Of a stretch of 64,000 nucleotides of DNA, positions 25,236-39,000 are shown one piece after another. The position numbers and the translations under genes are program-made. Position 1 is the first letter of the stretch. Each line of letters opens with the position of its first letter. The notes under the pieces are model-generated. The model did no database searches. It saw only the letters and a list, made by a program, of their open reading frames with translations, and was not told the origin of the DNA. The DNA comes from Populus alba (Eukaryota > Streptophyta > Magnoliopsida > Malpighiales > Salicaceae): positions 2,232,001 through 2,296,000 of the forward strand of contig NC_133291.1 of NCBI RefSeq assembly GCF_005239225.2. Direction: 5' to 3'.

Positions 25236-26199
25236 GAAACCCAAGAAAAACCAGACTGGTCATCATCATAGCAAAGTAAGCAATAAAGAAAAAGTAACAG
25301 TACGCCGAGACGACAAAACAAAACAAGAGAAAAGCCCATTTGTTTCCAAAATCCAATAGCGGAATTTTCTTTTTCAACATAATGCAGCATACCGATTCAC
25401 CACTGAATATTTCTATTAAAAAATGTTATTTTAGTTTAATTTAATTGAAACTGATCGGTCCAAATATATCATGAAATGTTTTTCTATGTGAATCGCTTCT
25501 TACTTTGATTAATATCTTATTTAATTTAAATTAAAAAATCAATTCAAATCACTTAACACTAAAGTTAATAATAATGCATTGCGGGTTTTGATTTTATCAT
25601 TGAATTGTTTTTTTTGTAGGCAGCCTAATTTTTTTTCATTCATTTCAATATCACGATATTAGATGAAATGTCACTATAGATGCTCATAATTCTACTTAAT
25701 TTTAACGTGGAATTGTTCAGATTTACCCTTATAATAAAATAACTGTCCCATTCTTTAGGATGTAAGAAAATAAAATAAAAATCGATATATTTCTAAGTAA
25801 TTTATTAAAATTAGCATGGGTACTGAAAATCATATCAACAGTTTTAATTTAATACTATCGTCTGACCACAGCATCCTAGCACTTGGATCCTGAAAAACAC
25901 AGTCAAATAGTCAATGGACTTATGAGTGCGATAATAACAGCTTTAATTTCTTCGTGATTTCAACCCAATAATCACCTTTGTGCAAATTAGCTATATATCC
26001 ATCAACGCCAGCAATAAAATCTTTTGTGGTTTAAATATTTAAAAACATAATAGAAAAAGAGGGAGTTTTTTTAAAAAAGAGGTGCGGTGCGAGGTGGGAC
26101 CCGTGTGGGTAATCAGGAGAGAGAGGAGGTAGGGAAGACTTCAACATCAAGACAGAGTGAAGACGGAGGGGGGGATAGCAGTAAAAAAATACAGCTAGC

Positions 26200-27684
26200 A
26201 TGAAGGTGGAGGCTCACCTAACGTAGCCCTTTACTTCTTCCTCTCCATCCCTCTCCTTCAATCACTACTCAGCTACTACCTCTATTAGTAGTGCCCACTC
26301 TCCTCCTCTTTTCCTTTCTTTTTTAGCTTCAATCTCTCTCCCTCTTCTTCATTCCCTCTCTCCGTTTTAAAACTCAAACACATATCCCACGTTCCTCGTC
26401 GCTCCCACTGTCCTCTCTCTTTCTCTAAGGTAATGTGGTATTCATTTTGGGTTGTTTACTTCTGCTTTGTCTGAGATAATTTGAGCGATTCTTTTGGGTT
26501 TTAAGTTGAGGTTTCGCTTTCCCTAACAATGGCTTAGAGCTTAACTGGGTTGTTTAAACTGTTTTTGAAATTGATTTTCAACCGTCCGCAGGATTACATT
26601 TTCTGGGCTGCGTGTTTTTTCCTTTCTTAAACAGAAATTCAGCATTGTTCTGGGTTTTGGGAGGGAATTAATTGATTAGTGGTTCTGGTTTGACTCTGCA
26701 TTTTCAGTGGTTTTAAGCTCAATTACTTGTTCTTTTTTCTCAAATCGAGTTTGAAATTGTTTTCGAAACGATAATTTTTTCAAGTTTCGCATTGTTTATG
26801 TGACTAAAATTGGTAGAGGTTTAATTTGGGTGAATGACAACCTTGTCTGGGGTTGCTGAGAACTGGAGCAAAGCAAACTAGCAAAGAAAGGGAAAGGAAA
26901 ATTCCTGAATTCGTGAAAGTTCATCGCATTCTCCCCTCTAAAGCCCAATCTCAGAGCCAAATTCCGTTTCCTGTTTTACTTTCCCCGTTTCGTTAACAAG
27001 CAAATTAGCATTAAATGAATATTATAGCAATAATTCCTTGAACAAATTCCCCAAATTCGAGAAAGGTTCATTCCACTAATTGCTTCTACAACTTGACGAC
27101 ATTTTTTTTTAAATGCATTTCATGAACAATAATTAAGCACTCGGAATTGCATTAATTAATTTTTTTTTTGTTCTTCTGCAGGTGCTTAAAATTACAAACT
27201 CCCAAAAACCCCAACAAGAAATTCGAATTACCAAGAATTCCCTTCCCTTCCGTCAAGGTAATTATAATTTTCCTTTCCCAAATTAGATTCCAAATTTTAC
27301 ACTTGCTAAAATTCCAAATAAGAAAAGTAAAGCAGGAATATTAGCTGTCTCTTTTTGACCTAAACGTATAGCATTTTTGCTAAATTACGCAACACGAATT
27401 ATACGCTGTTGCTGGGTATAGAAATCCATAATTGATTGACAGTGAGACAGAGACAAAATTTTAAAACAATATTTTTATTATATTTTCTGATAAACTTTTC
27501 AAAGACCACAGAAAAAACGCCACAAACCACTCCTAATTATTACGTTACTTCTATACATATACAAATCACTACTTATAATTAGTATCGCGTTTTGCCCATT
27601 ACTATTCTCCTTCTCTTTTTCTCACACCCCTGAAATATTTTCTCAGGAAAGAATAAAAAGTTCAAGAAGCGAAGAGAAGAGAAA
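26200..27684 (+). promoter_or_regulatory. Probable 5' leader of the GATA gene with two introns
   Basis: A pyrimidine-rich tract (26210-26429) ends in a good donor (CTCTAAG|GTAATG at 26430). A matching acceptor (TTCTTCTGCAG) ends at 27181. A 76-base exon (27182-27257) ends CGTCAAG|GTAATT. The next acceptor (TTTTCTCAG) ends at 27646, 38 bases before the ATG. This gives a non-coding exon, intron, small non-coding exon, intron layout. It is inferred from splice signals and composition; no transcript is available. Confidence 0.55.
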
Positions 27685-28288
27685 ATGATTGGACAGACAA
27701 ATACTACTAGTAATTTCATGGACGAGATAGATTGTGGAAGCTTTTTCGAGCACATCGACGACCTCCTCGAATTCCCTTCTGATGATGTCGACGCTACTTT
27801 ACCTGACTGCACCACCACAAACAACCATACCAGTTGTTTCATGAACAACGATGATAACTCGTTTCCTGATATTTGGTCGACTCAGTCCAACTCGCTCCCG
27901 GGTTCTGCCTCTGACCTATCTGCCGAGTTGTCCGTTCCTGTGAGTGCATTTAATTGTATTTACACGCGGCAGTTTTGTATGATTTAGTGTTTTTTTTTTT
28001 TTTTTTCATTTGCTCAATGTTACCCGTCGTATTTTCTCGATGTTGATGTCATCGATTGCCAGCCTGTCAGTTTGTGTTAGAATTTTAAAATATTGTGGTT
28101 TTTAGGGGTGTTTTTTGTCATTTAGTGGGTTTGTCGGCGACAAGCTGGACTTTTTTCTTTTAAAAAAATGGTTCAGTTATGGATCACGTGGGCTGTCATG
28201 TGATTTACTCAAAGTGAATTATGATCCATGTGCAAGTTGTTATAGCCTTATAGGCCCACCAAAAAAGCAGAAAGTGTTTGATCTTCTT

Positions 28289-28354
<66 letters not shown>

Positions 28355-29459
28355 TGTGTGTTAAGCAAGTGAAAGATTCAGGTTATAATCACTAGTAGTT
28401 GAATAATTAATTATGTTTAATGAAAAGATTCAGGTTGTCAAACATTTCTTAGTTGTCACTGACTAGGATAATAGTGTTAAATAGGTGTGTATTAATTTAG
28501 GATTTTTAGGCTTTAATTGGAAGCGATGTTTTCTGACTTAAAAATGGATGATTTTGAATTGGAAAACTCCACATGGAATAGTTTAATTATGGTATAAAAT
28601 TTAGAATTTTTAATTTTGAAATCTAAAAATGTGAAATTTTGTGTTGCAGTATGAAGATATTGTTCAGCTGGAATGGCTATCAAACTTCGTGGAGGATTCC
28701 TTCTCTGGAGGAAGCCTGACGATGAAGAAAGAGGAGTCCACAATCGTCAACAACAAGGACTCGCCGCCACATCACCAGTACCAGTTCCAGACTTCCAGCC
28801 CAGTTTCTGTCCTTGAGAGCAGTAGCTCCTGCTCAGGAGAGAAAACTGCACCGCGTAGCCCTGAAGTTGGTGCTTCAGGCAAACGCGGGCGTGCTCGTAG
28901 CAAGCGTCCTCGCCCTGCTACATTCACTCCTCGTCCAGCAATGCAACTCATTTCGCCCACTTCGTCAATCACTGAGGTTCCCCAGTCATTCGTTCCTGCT
29001 AAGATCGCTTTGGACTCTGAGAACTTTGCTGAGTCCAGACTTGTGATCAAGATACCGAACCATGTTGACCCAGAACACAAGAAGAAGAAGAAAATTAAGT
29101 TCACTGTTCCGTTAGGTCCCGTGGAGATGAACCAAAACCCGTCACCACAGCAAGCAGTAAGAAAATGCATGCATTGTGAGATAACCAAGACACCACAATG
29201 GAGAGCAGGGCCAATGGGACCAAAAACCCTTTGCAATGCTTGTGGTGTTCGCTACAAGTCAGGCCGGCTTTTCCCCGAGTACCGGCCCGCGGCTAGTCCA
29301 ACCTTCGTCCCTTCCCTGCATTCCAATTCCCATAAGAAAGTTGTTGAGATGAGAGCAAAGGTTGGGGAGAAAATTACTGTCAGCAGACCTGCTGCAATGG
29401 TGGCCAACTCGCCGGAGTTGATTCCTAATAAGAGCAACCCTGCAATGGATTACATATAA
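27685..29459 (+). CDS. GATA zinc-finger transcription factor, class I (GATA9/GATA12-like)
   Basis: A nuclear DNA-binding protein for WGATAR sites; class I members act in light-, growth- and development-related transcription. Exons 27685-27939 and 28650-29459 join in phase 0 to 354 aa, the usual length for the class. The N-terminal acidic part includes CGSFFEHIDDLLEFP (about residues 18-32) and YEDIVQLEWLSNFVEDSF across the splice junction (86 onwards), both typical of the GATA9/12 group. A basic patch (KRGRARSKRPRP) is a likely nuclear localisation signal. The single finger is C-X2-C-X18-C-X2-C with cysteines 258, 261, 280 and 283, followed by the basic tail GVRYKSGRLFPEYRPA. The intron carries a 57-bp AT microsatellite. 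The long minus-strand frame opposite exon 2 is a shadow. The class is secure; which paralogue is not. Confidence 0.94.
28294..28350. repeat. (TA)n microsatellite in the GATA intron
   Basis: About 28 uninterrupted TA units, inside the intron 27940-28649. It does not touch either splice site. Confidence 0.95.
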
Positions 29460-32400
29460 GGGATGGTGTGGAGAACAGTGTTCCAATTTGATCATTTCAA
29501 ATTGATGGCTGCGTATTTTCTGTTGGTTTACTGTTATTTTATTTCTTTCTTCATTGGATTTTTGTACAGGGATGGAACGGTGAATAGAAGCACTAGATGA
29601 CCACAATTTTAGCCAGTAGAGAAGCATTGTAAGACAGAACTCAGAAAATGGTTAGTGCGTAATGGAAGCTTAAGGGATAGTAGAGTTTTAGGTTTAGTCA
29701 AGGGTAGGTCCTTAATTAAAGTAAGGAGGTCTTGGGAGTCTGTTTGTTTCTTCCTTGCATTCTTTTTTATTTTTCCTTTGCCATGGGTATTCTTTTTGCA
29801 GTTCAATGTGTTAGTAAAAAAATCTGAGACGAGTAATGGATTTTTAGCACTTTGTAATGCTTCATCAATCGTCGACTTGTTCTCCTGTGCACAAAGCTGT
29901 TCAATTGTCTTTTGTCCCCCATTTCAGCCATGTGGGTTGCGAGGCTTGGGTTTTTTAAAATATATTGTTAATCCCTTAATGACCTCAGTTTTCTAGATTA
30001 GAGAATCACATCAAAAAATGCAGGGGATTCAATGCTCCATGGCCATGGAGCTCCTTGTACAAATCCATGGATCAAGATACAATTTAGTGCTTGTTGCTCC
30101 ATGAATTGAAAGCAGCATTACTGTGGAGAATTTGGAAGATTGGGTAATTCTGTCAGACCACTTTGAAGCCTGCACGAATCATCGGGTTGGACCCTCAAAC
30201 TAGGGAATTGAACAAATGATGGATGTGTTCTCCAGTGATCCGGCGGGTTGAAAATCTGATCAAAATCTTTAGTGAATTACCTTATAATCATGAAAAGGAA
30301 ATTAAACTTTGTGCTGTTGATTTCATCGGATGTCATAATGATTTAGGTGGTAGAAGGAAAAAAGGTTCTGACGACACCATTGAAGATAAGAACTGCCCAT
30401 CCTTGATACAGTCATCAGCATCCGTGAGGGGACGTCGACGAACCAACCCATTAGAGCCACGTTCTAACTTGATATGAAACAATGGCCTCAACTGAGAACA
30501 TGAGATCGTGGAACAAGGTGATGCAGATTCATCTTGTCGTGCCTGAACAAGGGAAAGCTAGCGAGGTGGCAACAGAACGCTCACATGAAATTATACCTTG
30601 CTTCTGTTCGCCGATGTGGCCATCCAACCAACACAGCATAATTCGAGTAGAAACCAATTCCAAGACAAATTGGAGCTCATGCTCATGAGTGGTATTATTA
30701 AAGAAACCAAGCTCCAGACCTGCTACGAGGTAGGTGGTGACGATATGGGAAAGACAGGTAGCTTGGGCAAGAAATAATTTAGCACAAGACCTGGTTTGCT
30801 TAAACTTTAGCTGTGTAATCATGGTCCTCCATTAGGTTGTTAACAGGGCATTTGGCGACACGTCTTAATCTGACCCAACACTGCCACAGAAAGTCATCAT
30901 TAAGAATAATTACTAATGCAAGAAATACAACAAATTGATTAAATCAATCATTCCAGTTTTGCTTTCACAAGTTTAAAGTTGGATTCAACATTTTAATCAT
31001 AAGGTATGGCATTCTTTCATCCATAGACATGCTTTATGTTCATGCTTTGATAATAAAAACAGCTGGATGGTGCCATTCACAAGAAAGACAACACACCACG
31101 AGCAAGAACTTTGTCTATTTTATCACCAGATTGAAAAGCCTTGGCAACCTAATTTGGGGCCAGTCCCATGGTTTCATGGACATGTATGCAAGGAAAAGAG
31201 TTTTTATAAGCAAGTTTATTTGGAAAACTCGTATCTCAAAACCCAACTCAAACCAGGTTCTGCGAATCAACTCATTAAATCAACCAGGTTTAACCAGAAT
31301 TTATATCATTCTCTCTGAAATGAAGGGGAGAAACCTGTGATCCTAACAAGATAATACTAATCAAGAAAAAAAAAGACCTGTAACCTTAACAAAATAGAAC
31401 TAGTTGAAATACTTTTACAGGGTGCTTGGACTTCGGACACCTCGATGGCTTTACAGATAAGATGAGGGCTGCTTTTGGGAGGGGACCGAGGGAATGGATA
31501 ATGCAGTTGGACCTCAACAATGAAACACGAAATATTGAATTAAGGTTAAGCCCACAAAACAAAATGAGCCGGGCTGTGAATAGCTTTGCATTGCTTGGAC
31601 TTTGATTATCTGTATGCTAAACTGGTGTGTGTAGAAGATAGATGTGGTCCAAGGACATTTGGACCTGAAATCGGACGAGGAGTAGCATGGAGGCGGCGAC
31701 AAGAAAGGCCAGGCGGAGCCCAAGCAGAAATTTATCAAACTTGTGTACTTGTGCAAAGCTTAGATGCAGCTACATCTTCAGCAACACACCATTGATCCTG
31801 TGTTGATGGGGCTCAGTAGCAACTCCTTCATAGCTGGTTCACTGATAGGATTTCGATTTCGGTTCATTTTCATTTTCATTAATTTTTATCCATAGTTTTT
31901 GGCACTAACCCAAGGATTATCAAAAAAGTCTTCATGTTATCTCATTTTTCCCACGACAACTAATTAAGTTTCATTAATAGCTTTGTCTTGGGCTGCATTT
32001 GTTAACTCTGCCGGGTTTTATATAATTAGTACTCTCATTAAATCACAACTAGCTGACCCTAGTGGTGAAAATTTAAGCTGAAAGCAAGCACACCCGCAAT
32101 CCCGCCGCCTGCGGCCACCGTGACAGCGTATCAGCTGCCTCCGCTTGTGTGTCATCAACGTGTAGTAATCAATGCTGAGACAGCCCATGATAAATTAATA
32201 GTGCAAATTGAATGCGAGGATGCCCACTTCACTGTATTGTATAGCAAATCTTTGTTGCCCCTCACATGCTACAAGACACAAACTCCACATCCCGTCACAA
32301 AAATTGCAGCCACTCCCAGGTCAACACTACATGGCAAACCTTCATTGGGAGGACGTAACTGGATTGATGAAGGAAGAACGGAGACATCTTTAATGTGTTG

Positions 32401-33289
32401 GGTGCTTCCCGCCTGCTCGTTCTGTGTGTCCCACACCGTCTGAGTTCATCGGCCCAATAGAATTTCCATATTTACCGTACCGTTCACAATTGATTGCTCG
32501 TCTGGCCAAACAGCAACCACTGCCCAGTGCTGTACATCGTGGTGGTTTTTGTCAAAACCTAATCGATTGGTTCTTCGGCCTAATGGAAAGGCTTGCTTGT
32601 TCTACCATCTAATCTAATTGTTGTTTTTTTCCAATACCATACAAGACAGCTGCTGATAATGGAATGAAGATGGAAAGTAGAAGGAAGGTGTGTTGATGTC
32701 ATGGTTTAGACTCGGTATCATTAGAATTTGTAATGAGTTTGACTCTAGCTCGATGCCTATGAACATCAAGGGGTCTGATTTAAAACAAATGTCGAATCTG
32801 TGAAATGGAATCTTCACAAAAATGTCATGCTTTCACATGAACAGATAAATCCTTGCCCATGATTGTTGTCTCGCCCGCAGATCCCTTTTTTCCTTGGGCG
32901 TTGTCCTTGTTAAGATGCTGCATATGGTGCTTTTGTCGCATATTTCATGGATGGGTTTTAATCTGTAAGGGGGCTACACTCCTTCTATACTGTTGGAAAA
33001 CCTTAAAACATGCATCACAATAAATATTTTTATAGAGTGCGAACAAAAGAAAATGAGAAATTAAAAGGAGAAAAAAAAAACACCAAAATTCATGTTGTTC
33101 GTTCAAAATGCCTCCTTAATTTTGCCTACAAAGACGGATCAAAATCTTACTACATAACTTCATTTTCTTCTTTTAAAGTACTCTCTAATGTATATGTGGC
33201 TGCACACACCTATAAAAAACTCATCTCATCCAATTATACTTATAATAATAAGAGCATGTTTGAAATTACATTTTAAATTTTAAATAGCA

Positions 33290-33440
33290 TTTTATAAAAA
33301 AAAAATAATTTTTTTAATTTAAAATTAATATATATATTCGCATTGTTTGATGTACATGCTAAAAAAAATTAAAAAATATATTATTTTAAAATATTTTTTT
33401 TTAAAAAAAAAGTAATTGCTACTATCTAAAAAAAAACATA
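33290..33440. repeat. AT-rich dispersed repeat
   Basis: A/T-only stretch with TTAAAATTAATATATATATT and poly-A runs, like the other AT-rich blocks. Boundaries approximate. Confidence 0.35.
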
Positions 33441-34205
33441 TCTAAAGAAATGGCATTTTCAATCATGGTCACATGTGACCACTAAAAGAAAGAGAGCTAC
33501 GACTAGCTAGGTGTACCAACAATTTCTATTTGATTCTAAACACGTCACAATAAACTTCATCTTCGCTTGAATCCAATCAAAGTAAAACTAGCTAGTTACG
33601 ATCTTCCTACACCTTCTCCACCAGAGGCTCGATGGATACCCACCCAACTGCTGCAAGCGTCAGACAAGTTCCAATCACCCTTGAACTTGAACACCAAGCT
33701 GAGGTTTCTTCGACCTCCATTGTAGATTATCCAAGGTTTAAAGAAATAGCTTGTTTGACCTACTAAATACACCATCTGTGCTCAACAAAATCCATCATCC
33801 TTAAACCCTAACAATACATAATCAAATTAATTTATCCAAAACATGCGACCTCCCCTCTTTCATCTGCACATATATATATATTTTTTTTAAAAAAGGATTT
33901 TGTCACATGCAAAGACTCCAATCTAAGTTACAAACTAGCGGTAGTGATCTTTCTGCTAAGAACCTCATGCAAGATCTCTCTAGATAAACAAGGTTGTGTG
34001 GTCTTCGAAACCCTCCCATCCATGCAGTACACCCTCCTCTTGATCACCCGTCTTCTCTACATATATTTTCTCTTTGCCCCTGTCATGTTAGAGTGCCTCG
34101 CATCTCCACTTGTCATAACCCCATTTAATCAACGTTTTTTCATCTCAAAACTTCATCCACACCAAAAAATAATCATCCAATTTTACTAGGACTATCTAGA
34201 TCTAT

Positions 34206-34370
34206 ATTATTTTTTATATAATTTTTATCAAATAAATAGAAAATAAGAAAATTTGAAATCGATATCTCTTGCTCGTCAAGGCTTTTATACCATGTCAAAA
34301 AATTATCTTAACCTAGCAACTTAAACTGTTAAGTGAGGTTTCAGAATATAATTTATATTACTTTTTAATA
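34206..34370 (-). mobile_element. Decayed TRIM-like element, one terminal repeat plus part of the inside
   Basis: Read on the minus strand, 34370-34293 matches the 78-bp terminal repeat of the element in OST1 intron 7 (shared words TAATATAAATTATAT, ACCTCACTTAA, TTTGACA). It is followed directly by TGGTATAAAAGCC, the primer-site position, and then by ATTTATTTGATAAAAATT, also found in the intact copy's interior. The second terminal repeat is not recognisable. Confidence 0.65.
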
Positions 34371-35319
34371 ATTAAGATATTAAAAAATCTCTTGATGTTA
34401 AAGAAGATCATGATAAGAGATACATTTTGATTCCACTATGATAATTTCCCAGTGGGGATATATTTTGGATGAAGTCAATAGAATACGGTCCAAAGTATAA
34501 TCATGCTGGGCCATGAATGAAATAATGAGCAGACAACTAGGTAGAAGACTAAAATTAGTGAAAAGAAATACGAGTGATATATACGAATATATTGTAATGA
34601 TGAGACAGTTGAATTGTTCTGGGTCATCTGAGTGTTCGGTTGGGCAGGAACAACATGGAAACAATGGTGTTGATATTTATATGGGTTGTGGCTCTAGTGA
34701 ACCACCTTATCATGACTCTTCTTGGTCACACCGTGTCTTGTGCACCATCATGCAACTTTTGATGCACCCAGCTGCCGGGATGGTTAGGAAGAAACTTTCC
34801 TACGGTCATCAACGCTCTTCCCTCTAATCACACCGTCCATTTATTGACCATGATTCTCTGATTGAGAATTTACATTTATGTGATGAACTGAATCCTTTTG
34901 CTAATTATAAATTTATTAATTTCAGTTGTAAATGCTTAACTTGTTATTGAGGAGCACTCCAGTAATTACTTCCTTCAAATCTTCGGAGGAATTAGTTGAT
35001 CACAAATTCAAATTTCCTATCAAGTCGGTGATAGATAAAATTCTTATGCATTTCTTTTTAAAAAAATTAGCATAAAATATTATTTTGACAGAGTATATAT
35101 TTGATAATATTATTAAAAATAAAATTATATTAAAAATATCAAATTAATATTTTTCATATTCTCAGCCACATTATGGTCACCGTCTATAAAAGAAAAAAAA
35201 TGCAAATATTTCACAGTAAGTATAATTCAATTTATCTTTATATAAAAAAAAAAGAGATAAAGACACTATATTTGTGAGTTGTGTTGAAAATACTCTGTGT
35301 TATTACTTGAAAAATTATT

Positions 35320-35415
35320 AAATTAATATTTTTTAAAATATTTTTCAAAGGTTTTAATATATTAATATTAAAAAAAAATTTAATATATTTTTAAATAAAA
35401 ATTTACTATAAAAAA
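35320..35415. repeat. AT-rich dispersed repeat
   Basis: A/T-rich with TTTTAATATATTAATATTAA and TAATATATTTTTAAATAAAA, as in the other blocks. Confidence 0.4.
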
Positions 35416-35754
35416 CATCTTATATCCCAATTTCATACACTTTTCCCGTAAAAATTGGCAAGTCAAAATTGTCTCTGGGTTGAGCGGATTTATTGGAATT
35501 TTGATTTTATTTAAAATAACAGAGTGATTTTAATAAAAAAAATTATTTTGAAGTAAAACTTCGAAACAGGTTCAAATCAACAAATTACTGGGCTGATTTG
35601 ACGGGCAAGACAGATTTTATACACGTAGGTCGATAAAAAATACTGTATCAGGAGAATAAAATAGTGAAAAAAAAAAAATCAAAAGTCATACAAAGTAACA
35701 AAGTCTCCGACAAAGCTGTAATAAGACTTTCACTAGTCCCAGAAGTAACGACAG

Positions 35755-35890
35755 AGATTCGGGCATGGGACCCGTTACTTTCTGGGCCCCACGCGTCAAG
35801 TCCCATCACTGACGAGATGCACCCAGAACAGGGGCCCGCTCCGTGACAAGTTACGACACGTGCCGTATTATAAGTCGCTCCCGCGATTGA
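35755..35890 (+). promoter_or_regulatory. GC-rich island with a G-box and TATA-like sequence
   Basis: In an AT-rich region this pocket carries CACGTG (35857-35862) inside GACACGTGCC, several ACG words upstream, and TATTATAAG at 35866-35874. This looks like a stress-type plant promoter. The only frame just downstream is the 25-aa one at 35942-36019. Confidence 0.35.
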
Positions 35891-35941
35891 AATTCTTTAC
35901 ACGTACGGTTCAATATTTGGTCCTTTTGCTGTCACGCTAGC

Positions 35942-36019
35942 ATGGCCGGTTTTAGTTATATTTTAACTTGCTATTTTTTTATCTTTTACCCTCTGGCACA
36001 TCCTAGCAGGGAGCGGTGA
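35942..36019 (+). CDS. Possible small ORF, 25 aa, hydrophobic
   Basis: The ATG sits in a favourable plant context (GCATGGCC) about 70 bases after the TATA-like sequence at 35866. The product would be hydrophobic from residue 4 to about 18 (FSYILTCYFFIFYPL) and end in SRER. No known peptide is recognised. A chance frame is quite possible. Confidence 0.15.
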   Translation: MAGFSYILTCYFFIFYPLAHPSRER

Positions 36020-39000
36020 TTGCTTCTTGCTATCGTGACAGTGACCGGCTTTGTCAGTGACAAAAGGGTCCGTTTATTTCAAGGACATAAAAGGACAGGA
36101 GATAAAAAAAAGATTTATTTTCAGTAATTTAATTTAATTTTATTTTTATAGGCAGGGAGCGAGTTCTTTTTCCATCCTTGTGGTTGACGAAAGGGCACAG
36201 CATCTCTTCACAACGTCAAAAACAAATCGATGATAGAAGATTCCAAATAATGAAACGTGGCTATTGTTTTGAAGAAGGCAGTGAAAATGATCAGAGATTG
36301 AAAAGTTCAAATGTGTCGGCAAAGCCCGTTCAACACCAACCCAGGGGAGCTCACATGCCTCGCACGCGCACTTCCTTTTTATTTTTTTCTTTTATAAATA
36401 ACTAAAAATGCTTCTTTTATAAGTTTATTTAAAAAAAATAGTTAATGAAAGAAAAAATCACACCCGAAAACCCTGAGATGGTGGATAATATCTTCATTTA
36501 GGCTCAAGAACATTTTTTTTAATTTGGTCATGAAAGATTCTCTATTCAGTTTTTCAGAATCCTGCTATTGGCTTTACAAATAATATAAAGACATATTCTA
36601 TTATAGAATCAAATAAATAACAAATTGAATCGGGTTGGGATTTAATTTAATTTGGTTTTAAAAACTTCATCTTGGTTCAGGTATAAATCAAGTAAAAAAT
36701 AGAGACTGTATTTTTTTCGAGTTTTTTGTGTGATAGAAATATCATTTTAATTTGTTTGTTGGTAAATTATATCTCACCGTAGCTTATAAACCAATATATA
36801 TTATTGTACTTTTCAAGCTCGAGTTTTAATATCTAGATGATAATGTTGATAATAATAATAATAATAAAAACAGAATAAAATGGCTGACATTTGCATTATT
36901 GTTCTTTTCCTTTTTTCTTGCTATGCATTCTTTCGTTATCCTTGAGTTATATATTTTCTGATTTTTTTGTGTGGTTATGATCAAGCTTTTGTGCTGCTGG
37001 CTTCAAATGAGATAACCCAGTGCTTACTGCAAGACAACCCTCTAATGATTTGAGCTTTTGAAATTTCCATTGAATCTCACTGTGTCCACGTAACTCTTTC
37101 AGAAGATGCCAAAGAAGAACATCCACGTCGTTATAATCTAATCTGTGCAATTATGCCCTGCACCTTCTTTTTTCCAGCAAGGAAAACTTAAAACACAAAA
37201 ATAAAGGAAGCAAGACAACATGAAATAACCTTTATATATATATATATATGTTCTTGTCGGTATGTATACTCATGTGGTTAAGCAATTCCTTCAAGCAAAA
37301 AAAAAAAAAAAAGGAAGAGAAGAAAAAATCACCTACAATATTTCCAATAGAAGTGTTAAGACACTTTATTTAACAAGACACGACAAATATAATAATGTAT
37401 ATTTAAATAGTAAAATAATTCATAAAATTATAAATAGATTTTTTTTTTTCATACATGGTTCATATAAATAATAATCAATTCTGTCCATAAATACAAGGTA
37501 TAAAAATCTTACCATGCAATATACAAGAGAAAAAGATTAAAAGTGGTTAGTAAAACTAATTCCAATATACAAGATAAAAACATTAAAAACAACAGTGTCT
37601 TCAAAATCGTTTCTATTAACACCAATTCCAATACTCCATCTAAATTAGTGCATGACCATGTATAGTGTCTTACATCAACTGGTATCTCTTTGCCTAATAA
37701 ATAACACATCATTTTTAGAAGTTGTTCCTTTTAAATACTATTATATTTTCATAAGTTTCGTATATTATTTGTCACACATCATGAATTTCAACAAATAAAT
37801 CAATAAAGAATTGTACATTTTGTATGAACTAAAACGAATGAATTGAACCATTCAAAGTATAATTATTATTATTTTTAATTTTGAAGTTTGGTTCCTTGTT
37901 AAATCATATTTTAGACAAGTCATGTGATTTTCTATAAAGAAATCATAATGCTGTAAATTTATTTAAAAAACTATGGCATTTAAATACAAATACTTGGTAG
38001 ATCAGACTTTAGAATGTGATATGTCACCCTTGTTTGTAAAAATATTTGCTATAAAATAAGAATTTTAAAAGTTTTGTCCCATGATAGACAATTGTTATAC
38101 TTGATAGAAAATGTTTAAGCAAAACCATGTCTTTTTCATCTTTGCACTATTGAATAAATAAAGAATCTATTGATACAGACACTTGTAGAGCTAATGCATA
38201 AGTAAATAAATACAAAAAGACAAGAATTATAAAATTTAGAGTTGTTGTAAAATTAGGATTCCATTGATTTTATTATTTTACTATGATTTTACATGATGAT
38301 AAGTATATATTAACTCGTAAATTCACATCATAAACTCTATATTTTAACATCATTCTTATGGCCGAGGCTTGAATTGATTAGATTTAACATCTAGCCTCGA
38401 TATGAAACGAAAATAAAAAATAAACATCAAGATTAATGGCAAGAGACAATCGCAAGTTTTGTCTCTGCTGAATTGTCCCTGTCAAAGGCACGCATCATGG
38501 AAGACAACCACAAGACAATCATTTTACTTTTGGACAAAATTCCTTCTAGAGATGCTCCATGTTCGGGGTAAGTGGTGGTGTAAAGACTGGGCAAACACTG
38601 GTTGGAGAAAACCCACCAAAATCACACACTCGAAAGACATTAATTGACGGGTCAAGCTTCTGTTCTTGTTTGCTGGGGAAAAGCAATGGATGGATAAGCT
38701 GGACAAAACACTACTGGTGTCCTTTTCAGTGTTTATTTCACTCCCGACTGTTTCTGTCTTGTTGCCTTCGTCTCCATTTGTATCCTATATGTCTGGTTAA
38801 AGAGTCACTTTCCTGGTGTTTTAGGGCTGAGGGAAATTCTCAAGAATGTTTCTGGCAAAAGCTAGCATCTTCATCGCCCCCTAGTTGTGTGTGCGAGAGA
38901 GAATGATCGACAGAGAGGTTTCTGCTCTTTCCCCCCCTTTTCCCTTCACTTCAAAATCAATTAATTGCTGGCACTGCGAAAGGTTTCTGAACTTCGATGG

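Larger units (their letters stand above)
20680..26150. other. Gene-poor region upstream of the GATA gene
   Basis: No coding region can be supported. A GC-richer pocket at 20750-21400 contains ACGT-core motifs. 21971-21989 is a G-quadruplex motif. Beyond that lie AT-rich repeat blocks at 22090-22170, 24040-24180 and 25050-25230. Parts nearer 26 kb are likely GATA promoter sequence. Confidence 0.5.

Noticed and set aside
28772..29236. 154-aa open frame on the minus strand
   Set aside because: It lies opposite GATA exon 2, which has a clear zinc finger; the minus-strand translation is a low-complexity shadow.
30223..30477. 84-aa plus-strand frame with a basic stretch (RGRRRTNPLEP)
   Set aside because: No recognised domain, no splice partners and a non-ATG start; it might be an old gene relic, but that cannot be supported.
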